NCBI GenBank assembly: GCA_003290165.1
Contig: QNQO01005791.1
Span: 1 to 64,000 of the forward strand
DNA length: 64,000 nucleotides
Direction of reading: 5' to 3'
Source: Berberis thunbergii
Taxonomy: Eukaryota; Streptophyta; Magnoliopsida; Ranunculales; Berberidaceae
The notes beneath the pieces were generated by a model, which worked only from the letters and a program-made list of their open reading frames with translations, did no database searches and had not been told where the DNA came from. Every line of letters starts with the position of its first letter. The stretch's first letter is position 1. Below are positions 54,780 to 64,000 of the stretch, in pieces. A program made the position numbers and the translations under genes.

Positions 54780-55462
54780 TACTACAAGAAAAATGTTGAT
54801 TAATAGCTTTTCAAAACGCTATAATATTAGTCTACAATATCATTTTTAAAGGATATAAACATATTGTAGCATTTCAAACCGCTATGGTATAGTATATAAG
54901 AACGTTTTATAGCAGTTTTAAAACGCTATGGTAGACTATAAATAGCGATTTTCAAACGCCATAGTAGGCTATTCCATAGCAGGTTTATAGACTGCCATAG
55001 CGTTTTTTAAACTGCTATGTATAGGTCTACCATAGCGGTTTTAAAACGCTATAGTAGACTATTCCATAGCAGTTTTATAGTCTGCATAGCATTTTTAAAC
55101 TGCTATGTATAGTCTACCATAGCGGTTTTAAAACGCTATACGTAGAGTATTCCATAGCGGTTTTATAGTCTTCGATAGCGTTTTTAAACTGCTATGTATA
55201 GTTTACCATAGCGGTTTTCAAACGCTATAGTAGAGTATTCCATAGCAGTTTATAGTCTTCGATAGCGTTTTTTAACCGCTATGTATAGGTCTACCATAGC
55301 GTTTTAAAACCGCTATAAATAGTCTACCTACCATAGCGGTTTAAAACGCTATGATAGCCCGTGTTTCTTTTATAGCTTTGGCTTCATAGCGGTTACTAAA
55401 CCGCTATAGTAAGATACCATAGCGGTTTTGAAACGCTATTGATGAGACTTTTTCTTGTAATG
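54780..55462. mobile_element. Small CACTA-like element with CATAGCGGTTTTAAAACGCTATG repeats
   Basis: Ends TACTACAAGAAAAA and, complemented, CATTACAAGAAAAAG are like the CACTACAAGAAAAA terminus of small plant CACTA derivatives. The body is a run of about a dozen palindromic subrepeats built on ATAGCGG(T)TTTTAAAACGCTAT. No coding capacity. No clear 3-bp duplication (CTC left, GAA right). Confidence 0.65.
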
Positions 55463-55814
55463 GAAAGAGTAAAAAAAAATGACTAGAAGGCTGTAAGAAT
55501 ATCAAAGAGGATATGGGTAAGATGCAGAAGATGATCTAAAAAAAAATATTCTAAATCATTCTCATACCTGCAAGTGACTTTTAACATGGACAATGCTAAG
55601 TCCTCTCACATTCATTAGTTGAAGGACTAATTTGGGAGTTGCTTTTGAAACAATCAAAGGAAAAAATAAATGATGAAAAGTTAGTAATCCTATTTATCCT
55701 TTATTCTCTACCATTAATGCATGATTGATATGTTTCTTCTTTTAAGTGAAAATACCCGAAACTTTAATGTATATGAATATTGCAAATGTTCATGAAAGAA
55801 ATTCTAAAACTTAC
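55463..55814. other. Spacer between nested element and minus-strand fragments
   Basis: No motif recognised. Confidence 0.35.
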
Positions 55815-56091
55815 TTTCTTGTCCACGAGCCTTTCAACAACATGAACAAAGAGATATGAAAATCAGGAGTCCAACGTAGTCTAGGCAACTTTGATCGAAT
55901 ATACTACCTTACTGAAGTAGGCCTTTCACTCCCATCAACAGTGTTACTGTTGGTATCTTCATTATTGTTGTTATCTTGCTCACATGATTCCCCTCTTGAC
56001 TCTGTCTTTTCTGATGTGGAATGGGGTGGACCTCAGTTGTTACTTCCATTGTCTTATTCATGGCTTCTTCGTTTAAATCAAAGGATGACAA
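55815..56091 (-). pseudogene. Captured GARP/G2-like MYB transcription factor fragment
   Basis: On the minus strand SSFDLNEEAMN is followed, in another frame, by NNNNEDTNSNTVDGSERP, and then YIRSKLPRLRWTPDF with a stop just before it. The pattern V-R-x-Y-x-R-S-K-x-P-R-L-R-W-T-P-D-L-H is the start of the GARP DNA-binding domain, and SFDLNEEA is common upstream of it in these plant proteins. Three frames are needed, so the fragment is decayed. Confidence 0.75.
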
Positions 56092-56489
56092 CTATAACTT
56101 AGGGGAAGTACTTTGAGCTTGGGGGTCATTTCCAATGCTCTCTTCTCCATCATTAGATATCACTCTTTTATCCATTCTTCTGTTCTTTTATATCAGCTCC
56201 TCATATATCAATGTATTTTGTAAATATGTTGTAATACATTCAGGATGGTTAGGAAAGAGGGAACTTTTATAAACTTGAATATCAGTAATCAAGACTATAA
56301 GAGCACAGTGTGCATGCATGCACGAGCATATGTCCAAGTACATTTAATCATGGTACAAGTAGATGATTCAGTCAGTAAATCATAAGATCCATAAAGCTTG
56401 AAAAAATTAACAAGAACTCAATAACTCATTGAAACAACGCATAAGTACTAGTACATAAGCTAAATACAAACCTTTGCTAGTGAAGTTAC

Positions 56490-57745
56490 ATGACTCGTTC
56501 ATCCTTCAAACGTCTAAAGCGGTGTGCATATTTGGGAAGACCTTGAGGAATATCCCCACTAAAACCAGAGTAAAAAATTCTATATAAGTTCGCAACAAGT
56601 AATTTCTATATCCAATACAGTAATATAGTAAGAGCATACTCACCACAGAACAGTGGATGGATGAAATATTTTTACAAAAGCAGTACCCAAAACAACTGCT
56701 GTTAGTGGACCAATTGCTCGCAAAAACCTCAAAGATTTCTTTGTTTTTCCCTATAAAATTAAGAAAAACAACAAGATCACTTTCTTTGTGAATATAGCGC
56801 ATACATAAGAGTTGGGTTTGTCCAGGGACAGTTACAATGTGATGCCTACCAATACTTCATTGGTAGAAGAATCATCAGAAAAATGAATCCCATGACAAAA
56901 GGGGGCCAAGAAAACTACAAAACAAAATCACAATAAATGGTTGGAGAGAGCCAATGTGTTCCTTAAATGATTTGAAAGCAAGACATAGGTTGTTGTTATC
57001 AAATGAAATAATATGGGCAACACACACCAACATTTTTGTTTATGGGATTGGCCATTTACAGTAAGTCTTTAAATTTCATGTTATCAAGTGATTGATGTTC
57101 ATAGTGTTGGATGAGCATGCATCATATTATAACAAAATGATCACAGGATACATCATATTATAACAAAATGCTCATATAATAAATTCAACAAATCTCTCCA
57201 TGGAGATCATCCTACGTCAAACCAGCTTTCCTAAAACCATCTTGCGTGGATGTTATAGACGCTTTTCACAGATCACATTCTACAAATTTGGAATTGGACC
57301 AATTGCAAGCTGCTGTGATGATCCAAATATAGCATACACAACTATAGGAACGAAACCAGAGTCTGTTTTATGAAACACGAAGCAGGGTATCAAAACCACA
57401 ATGTACAAGTTAATTCAGCTATAACAATAGGGAAACTACATTGATATAATGCAACATGGTCCTAGATATATATTCAGATAATTTAAAATTTGTAATTTAG
57501 GATTGCCATCCAACGACATGAAGCCATTGATAACGTTTTGGAAGTGTTTTATGGTACCGTAATTTCATAGTGGTACTAGTATAACATCTTCATTAGATAG
57601 TACAAGTTTTGTTTTTATTTTTATTTTTTACGAATAGTTAATCCAAAATTTTAACAAATCCAAGTAAAATATAATGGAGATTAGAGTTAAACTTACATAG
57701 TCTGTAAATTGGATGAAGTCCAGCCAGCTTCACATAAGACATTAC
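56490..57745 (-). pseudogene. Captured SULTR4-like sulfate transporter exons
   Basis: Three exons in gene order on the minus strand. 57745-57697: VMSYVKLAGLHPIYRLY with donor GTAAGT. 56750-56644: GKTKKSLRFLRAIGPLTAVV, then LGTAFVKIFHPSTVLW with donor GTGAGT. 56558-56490: GDIPQGLPKYAHRF, then a stop. These match the first membrane segment and a mid-protein segment of plant group-4 (vacuolar/plastid-type) sulfate transporters as I recall them. The exons between are missing, so the capture was partial or followed by deletion. Confidence 0.85.
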
Positions 57746-57755
57746 CTGAAAATTT

Positions 57756-58345
57756 ACAAGTAATCAACAAAATTCATGCTAGAGCATCCATAATAAGCAG
57801 GGGCAATAATTCATTTAAAAAAAAATGCAGTGGGTGTGTTAAAAAAATTGGCCTACCGCAAGCTTCGTTCTGCACTATTTCAGGTTTAAGATGGGACTTA
57901 ATTTGTTGGGGTGGTTGGGTAATCCAATTTATATGTTTCGCACACTCATGAGTTTGATGTGGATGCTCCTGTGCTTTTAAACAAGTAGCATCTTATAATT
58001 CTAATCAAAATTTGAGTATTACACAAAAACATCGAATCGAACAATCCGACAAGAATTTAGAAAATGCTAGTGAGGTCCTTCTCTTAACCTCACTGTCAAT
58101 TGGTTAAATTTTGAGGTCATGTTTCTCAAAAGTCAAGCTAATAACTCTCAATCGCTATTACATCAACATTATTACAGTAGTTGAAACACTAAAACAAGCA
58201 AATCTTTCCATGAAACAAACACTAAACCTTAGACCTTCATTAACCAATCCAAGCTCAAATCTCATATTCTTATGGAGTCCAAATTGCATGAGAGCAATGA
58301 TATCAAAATATCACAAAAAACTATCATATAAAGCTAAAATCTAAC
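57756..58345. other. Spacer between SULTR4-like and NOP58 fragments
   Basis: No exon recognised. It may be captured intron or flank of either neighbour. Confidence 0.35.
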
Positions 58346-58526
58346 CTTTCTAGCAGATTCAGGCGTGCAAACTCCTACAATAAATTCAATAAGATGAATA
58401 CAAATCTAAAAAAAGAGACCTTAAAAGCGAATAGGAAATGTAATTACCTCAACTTTGGAGAGCTTCCCTTCGACCAACACTTTAAACAGGGCGAAACCCC
58501 GCTGGGGTTTCAAACAACACAATCAT
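58346..58526 (-). pseudogene. Captured NOP58 first exons
   Basis: 58526-58448 starts at ATG and reads MIVLFETPAGFALFKVL then VEGKLSKVE, followed by donor GTAATT. This is the start of the nucleolar box C/D snoRNP protein NOP58 (pattern MLVLFETPAGFALFKVLDEGKL). A second piece, 58374-58346, has TPESARK after a TGTAG acceptor, with one base lost. The core snoRNA-binding NOP domain is not present. Confidence 0.85.
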
Positions 58527-58978
58527 GTTTAACCAGTACAACATCAGAAGAAATGGTAAATTTTATCCGTGCAGTAAACAAAATAGCTTGTTACTAGACT
58601 TGAACATGTTCTTTATCACTCAGAAAGGTTTTATTTTTTGTTATATTATGCAGTAGTTGGTTAATATGTGCTCAAATTTAACCAATGATGATGAAGAACA
58701 AATTAAGTGTTCAGAAATAAGTATGATTTCTTGCTTACCGATAATATATATATGAATCTCTAACATTCACATTACTCAATGTTAAAAAGTTTAAATAAAA
58801 AGTTGTATGCTATATTGTATTTACCCAATAATAGACAAGTACAGAGTTGTAACTCTGCATTAACATGTATAGCAAGTTCTTGTAACCTCCATTGCAATGG
58901 TATTAACATAGCAAAGGTATTTAGACTATAATTCTTGGTTAGGCCTTTCAACAAACATAGATGATGCAATCAACTAAT

Positions 58979-58986
58979 GTCATGTC
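58979..58986. repeat. 8-bp target duplication, left (GTCATGTC)
   Basis: Identical to 60025-60032 and directly outside the inverted ends of the element at 58987-60024. Confidence 0.85.
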
Positions 58987-60024
58987 CAGGGGCGGACCCA
59001 GGATTTTAGTCGAGGGGGGGGCGAAATGGAAAAAATATATATATATATATTTTGGAAAGCGAGCTGGGTTTTAAGGACCCAGAACCTTTATACAAATGAA
59101 ACAATAGTAGTTATCAATGATAAAACCAATTTTTTTTTTTACTGGAAGCTAGTAACTAATAAAAAAAATTCAACTATAAAAATACAATGCATATATCAAA
59201 TTGGATCCAAGTGTAGTCAATTTTAAGCCAAAATAAGGTCACTATTGATAACCATAGCAAAGAGCAAACAAGCATAATAACTAGAATATATAACTAATAT
59301 CACAAAAGAGTTTGTCTAGGCAGCCAGACTTTAAAGTCATTTTTTTGTCAGGCTAGAGCATTTTTACAACATTTACCCATTCTCTTTAAAATACAATCAC
59401 AAACATTATCTATAGAAGAGATAGAAATGTAAAAAACTTAAAACCTGACCAAAAAATGGCTATAAAGTCTGGTTGTCTAGAATTGAGAATCACAAAATAA
59501 TTAGGATAAGTTCTAAGTGAAGCTAAAAAAAATTTGAAATTTGCGAATCTAATATGATCATAATACAATTTTAAAGAAAAATAGTTTATATGAGACTCAA
59601 ATTTTATACGAATTGGCTAATTGTATATATTTTAGTGAATTCTATCGTTATTATTTTAGATATTAATTTTAAATATTTTTTTGTTAGGGGTTTAATATCA
59701 CTTGTGAAAAACAATTAATTTATTTAATGTTAATAATTTTTTATTAAACTAAACATTTTTAATGTTTGCAATTACTAATAAAATTGCACTGAAAATAAAA
59801 TAAAAAATGCACTCAAAGAGTATCGAACTCAGGTCTTTTACAAAAGAGATAAACCTCTACCACTACACCAACAAAGATATGTTTGAATATTTTCATAAAC
59901 AATTAACATATTGTATTCTACATTATATAATCGATTTTTTAAGACTAAAATATATATACTAAAAATATTTTAAAAGTTGAGGGGGGGCAGCTGCCCCCCC
60001 TCGCCCTTAGTAGGTCCGCCCATG
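58987..60024. mobile_element. hAT-like non-autonomous element, 1038 bp
   Basis: Ends CAGGGGCGGACC (left) and, complemented, CATGGGCGGACC (right), followed inward by G-rich GAGGGGGGG on both sides. A perfect 8-bp duplication GTCATGTC flanks it, the known length for hAT elements. The body is AT-rich and non-coding. Confidence 0.8.
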
Positions 60025-60265
60025 GTCATGTCAAGCATCAAACTTGAAACAAATTTCGTTGCAGTATATTATCAAGAACTTAGTTAACAAAGTTCTCGAG
60101 CTCTGATTCGATCCCTCTTTCGATAAAGTTCATCAAGAACTTAATCTCCATCTATATCACAGTAAACAAAAGACCCACCCAAATTTTCAAAACAAATCTA
60201 AAACAAAAGAAAACACAAATGAGCCAACTTTAACGAGCAAAACAACAAATTGCAAACCAACTGAC

Positions 60266-60708
60266 CTTGGGGCGATTCCAATTATCGTACGAAAAGCCGA
60301 AAACAGTAAAAACTCTAATCTCCCATTCGCAGCAAAGTTGAATGAGCTGCTTGAGAGAACGAACACCTGCTTCATGACCCACTGAAGAAGGTGAACCCCT
60401 CTTCCTCGCCCACCTCACATTCCCATCCATGATCACTGCCACATGGTTCGGCATGAACTCCCTTCGAAGATCCGACGGTAAGACCCCCTCCCTCTCTTCC
60501 TTTGCCTCTGCTGGGACTCTTGCATCAGCTGCTCTGCTCCTCAGTTCTTCTTCCACAGAAGCAGAAACGGTGGAGTCGAAGAGGGAGAGACGAGATGGGG
60601 TGAGGCGGGAAAAGGGTCTTTTGATTGAAATTGGGGAAAGTGGGGTTGATTTTGGGAGGGAGGAGAGCTTGGGTTCTGGAGGGGGGGAGTGGGAACCGAA
60701 GAGAGCAT
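60266..60708 (-). pseudogene. Captured cis-prenyltransferase first exon
   Basis: The frame reads MPNHVAVIMDGNVRWARKRG, HEAGVRSLKQLI, and RVFTVFGFSYDNWNRPK with donor GTCAGT (60265-60260). This is conserved region I (with the catalytic Asp in MDGN) and region II of plant dehydrodolichyl diphosphate/cis-polyprenyl diphosphate synthases. Upstream, a Ser/Pro-rich transit-peptide-like stretch begins at ATG 60708-60706. It is out of frame with the enzyme because of a 7-base C/G run at 60681-60687. Later catalytic exons are absent. Confidence 0.85.
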
Positions 60709-60818
60709 TGTTTGGGGGTTTAGGGCTTGGCGAATTTGAGTGTTTGAAGAAATGGAGGGAGAGGAGGACGGAGAGTAGTGGGCAAATGAGGTGTGGTGGT
60801 GAGCATTTAAGCGGAGAA

Positions 60819-60868
60819 TGGGTGTATATATATATATTTTTTTTTGTATATATATATATATATATATT
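60819..60868. repeat. (TA)n / T-run
   Basis: TATATATATATA, a T-run, and TATATATATATATATATATA in succession. Confidence 0.9.
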
Positions 60869-60884
60869 TTCAAAAAAATTTATT

Positions 60885-61623
60885 GGGACGGCTTAGACCG
60901 TAGCAACCAGTTTTTATATGTAAATTTAGCGACAGTTAATATGCCATTGCCAATGTTTTAATTAGCTACGTTTATTATGAATTTAACCACAGTTTTTCCA
61001 TCACAAGCACAATTTTTATGATTATGCTCTGGGTCAACTACCAAAAGCATTAGTGACGGTGTTTTGCTGTCTCAAATCTTTTAATTTTTTTGTAGTGGGG
61101 ACGGCTTATACCATAGCAATCAATTTTTATTTGTAAAACTTAGCGACAACTAATATGTCGTCGCAAATGTTTTAATTAGCTACGGTTTATTATGAATTTG
61201 GCCACGATTTTTCCGTCACAAGCACATTTTTTGTGATTATGGTCTTGGTCAGCTTCCAAAAATATTAGTGACGGTATTTTGTCGTTTCAAATCTTTTAAT
61301 TAGATACGGAATCAGACTACTGTCTCTAGTAATTTGTAGCTATTAATCTTTTTTGTAGTGGGGATGACTTATACCATAGCAACAAGTTTTTATTTGTAAA
61401 ACTTAGTGACAGCTAATATGTCGTCGCAAATGTTTTAATTAGTTACGATTTATTCTGAATTTAGCCACGATTTTCTGTCACAAGCATAGTTTTTATGATT
61501 ATAGTCTTAGTTAGCTACAAAAGCATTAGTGACAGTCTTTTACTGTCTCAGATCTTTTTATTAAAGACGGAATCAGACTATCGTCTCTAATATTTGTAGC
61601 TATTCAGCATTTTTTTTGTAGTG
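60885..61623 (-). repeat. Right terminus of the CACTA element, in three tandem copies
   Basis: Three successive units of about 210-265 bp (60885-61099, 61100-61365, 61366-61623). Each begins GG(G)GA(C/T)G(G/A)CTTA, contains TAATATG(T/C)C(G/A)T(C/T)GC and (A/T)TTAGTGAC(G/A)G, and ends in TTTTTTGTAGTG. So the CACTA-like end itself, together with its subterminal DNA, is triplicated. The outermost is the true end. Confidence 0.8.
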
Positions 61624-64000
61624 CAAAATAACTTCATTATTAGCAAATATTGGTTAGTTTATAATATTTTGTTTCAGAAGTTTTATTTAAAAAAAAAAAA
61701 AAAAAGAATATTTCATTATTTGTTTTCCAATTACTGCTAACTGCTAGATTATGGAATAATAGTGGCTTTGTCATGCACATGTAATTTCTTTTTTTCCTTC
61801 AATCACTCAACAACTACGCTTCTTTATTCTAATATAATGAACAAACACACCCCAACCTTAAAAAAAAACCCACAAGTGGATCAATGTTAGGGTTACCACA
61901 AAATTTTCACGGTTCACTATCCCTTACCAACACCAACCCATCCTCCCTCCTTGTAAATAAAAGAAACCCTTTGTTGAATTGTGTGTGGCAAGGTGGAGTG
62001 TAATTTATTCTTTCGTTTTCATAAAAATGAAAATGCACACCCTCAAAAGAGTTGAAAATGGAAAAAGATAATATTTGGGAAAAAGGGGGGTGGGGTGTGT
62101 CGAGCTAGAGGAAATTAAGTTGAATAAACCAAGAAAAGTCAAAATTTTCATGAAATTCAGCCTAAACTCAAGTTCTTATTACTACGTCTCACTTGAAAAT
62201 AAACAAAAGCAATAATGGTGAATTTGGAGTATTTTAATGGTGGTGTTACTCAATTGTCAACAAATTTTAGAATGATATTGTAGGCGAGTGGCAATGTACC
62301 TTTGAAATTTCTTAAGAAACTTTAGACACCATATTTTGAACAGAACTCCAAAGCACAGAAAAGTGAAACACTATCAGCAGACCAATGGGCTCAAGGTCAC
62401 AGGCCATGAAATATGTAAGAAATCCTCATTTACCTATATCTTCGTAAGATCATCCACATTTTCTATGATTTCCAAATTTCCAAAACAAATTCAGAATTAA
62501 AACCCAGATTTGTGTATCCGTAAATTGATAGAAATTCTTTCTAAATTTCTTTCGCCAATCAGGTTGCAATATCTAGCCAAACATTGTGGTTGATCCAAGA
62601 AATGAACCATGATAAGAGCGAATTGGGGTCAGTACCAGAGTGCATACCCCCATATTTTTTCAAGGATTGCCTACATCAGTGGTGAGGGCAGAATTGTTTC
62701 ACATATAAATGCATATTGACACACAGTGATTAGCTATAATCATAAAATTAAAGCCATTTAGAGCAGCCTTTTTTTTTCCCTTAACCCTTCCCACCCCAAA
62801 TGCCGTTAGTTGAGTTCAACTTCGTGACCTAGTGATACCATCTGTCACTGCTCAATCACTCAGCCATCATACTTTTGGCAAAGCAACCACTTCCATATGC
62901 TTTAAGATTGCTTTCAATCTATTATTGCTTTCATCTATTATAGCGAAGAATGCAATTATGGGACTCTGCTATCATACCAAAGAATGAAGAATGTATGCAC
63001 TGAAAGGTATAACTCAAATAAAGAGAACTGAACCAAACCACGATCCACATAGAATTGATAAAGCAATTTACTGTATCCTTGTTTCTACATGCTCACTAAG
63101 AATATGTAAATATGCAACAATCACATTTTAAAAGAAACTCAGTCGAATTTGATTCAAACCATACAGCCAAAACTAAGGTTAGTGAAAACATTAAACAGCA
63201 ACAAAGCACGAGGTAAAAAAGAGCTGATGCATGCAGTTTGTCTGTCCCTCTACAAATTGTTCACATTATGTGATGCAGCAAAAACCAAGCCATAGAGATT
63301 TTGGTTTGTATGGGCTTGATCTGGAAGTGAAGTGAGATGAGAGAGAACACAAAACACTTGAAATCCTGCAACAAGAAAATTGACACAATCACATTGTGAG
63401 AGTATGTTGGATACATTCAATGTGCATGCAAACTTCAACATTAATCATAAAGGCTCTGTTTCTGAATCAACTTGAGAATTTTCAAACGGAATTCCTTAAA
63501 TGTCGGCTAGAGAGGAAGCTATCGTCACTATTAAAAGTGCCATTACAGTTGAATTTGTTTGCTCATCACCATTAAAAATTCCTGGAGAAATGGTTTTCCA
63601 ACCTCAATAAATAGTGGCTTTGATAACATAAAATACCAAAGTACTCCACCCTCCGATAAATATGAAAATGACTTCCATTTCTATCAAAGCAAAGTTTTCA
63701 TAACTTCCACTTCTATCATAGCAAGTTTTCAGGGTTTGTCAATGAAAACTTTCTTAAGCAACCAAAAACATCGTAGGCTCCGCCTGGGTCACAATTTAAT
63801 GCATTCTACTTCAATGAAATCTATTTCTTTAGCTTGGTAATTTCTGAAATGGAAAAGATAACTTCTTTTTTTTTTATTATTGTTTCAACAAACAAAAGGA
63901 ACCATGTACATTAACATCAGCCCTCCTCAGCTCCCAAAAAAAGAAAAAAAAGTTTTAATTGCCATAAACTAGTAGCCATGTCAGAACTTTGAAATCGTGA
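61624..64000. other. Right flank without a supported gene
   Basis: AT-rich DNA with short A- and T-runs. At 63250-63441 and 63559-63840 there are 63- and 93-codon frames without recognisable motifs. A possible splice acceptor TTGCAG lies near 63371 on the minus strand, but no protein match could be made. Confidence 0.35.

Larger units (their letters stand above)
42199..61623 (+). mobile_element. CACTA (En/Spm-type) transposon, 19.4 kb, with multiple captured gene fragments
   Basis: The left end reads CACTACAAAAAAAAGTAAAT and the right end, complemented, CACTACAAAAAAAATGCTGA, with AATAGC following on both sides. Subterminal repeats of GCGACAG/GAGACGGCATTTGCC type fill 42220-42710 and 60885-61623. 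A TNP2-type transposase gene lies at 46734-48798. From 49.8 to 60.7 kb the element carries fragments of at least eight host genes, plus two nested elements. The CACTA terminus, subterminal arrays and TNP2 together are diagnostic. The flanking triplets are CGA and CAA, so the 3-bp duplication is imperfect. Confidence 0.85.

Noticed and set aside
1..64000. tRNA or rRNA genes
   Set aside because: No cloverleaf with the conserved box A/B motifs or rRNA sequence was found; the tRNA-Asp-like stretches are retrotransposon primer sites.

Overview
This is a plant nuclear window, most likely from a eudicot. The evidence is spliced genes with GT..AG introns, AT-rich intergenic DNA, plant-type LTR retrotransposons with a tRNA-Asp primer site, a CACTA transposon with a TNP2-type transposase, and host gene fragments of plant families (SMXL, SULTR4-like, GARP/MYB-like). 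The species cannot be told from the sequence. No rRNA, tRNA or CRISPR array was seen.

Layout. 1-13.05 kb is a nest of transposons: the 3' end of a Ty3/gypsy element (A) with an antisense ORF; two Helitron-like 3' ends (2623 and 12862); a minus-strand LTR (C) that was split by a complete 7.6-kb gag-only LTR retrotransposon (TR-GAG type, 2964-10592, perfect 5-bp duplication GTGGT); the internal part of C with a tandem repeat; and two fold-back elements. 14.3-25.6 kb holds the one clearly intact host gene, a minus-strand three-exon CCCH zinc-finger protein (581 aa, three fingers). Its 9-kb second intron contains a near-identical tandem triplication of a 1.3-kb cassette made of two MITE-like inverted repeats. 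26.3-36.15 kb is a Mutator-like Pack-MULE (9-bp duplication AAATAGCAA) that captured the 5' part of an ARM-repeat gene. A second TR-GAG element (27454-36120, plus strand) then inserted into its right terminal repeat. 37.4-41.5 kb holds a gypsy element (B) with another gag-only gypsy element (D) inside it. 42199-61623 is a CACTA transposon of about 19.4 kb. 61.6-64 kb shows no gene that I can support.

The CACTA element is the most notable object. It has a frameshifted, truncated TNP2 transposase gene. Downstream of it lie spliced fragments of at least eight unrelated host genes: choline kinase, ABCE/RLI ATPase, serine hydroxymethyltransferase and SMAX1-like on the plus strand, then GARP/MYB-like, SULTR4-like sulfate transporter, NOP58 and cis-prenyltransferase on the minus strand. 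Three further exon-like pieces were not recognised. The two blocks converge on a small nested CACTA-like element. A 1-kb hAT-like element with a perfect 8-bp duplication lies inside the minus block. Several fragments keep intact splice sites, so chimeric transcripts are possible. All identifications come from reading motifs by eye; no database search was run.
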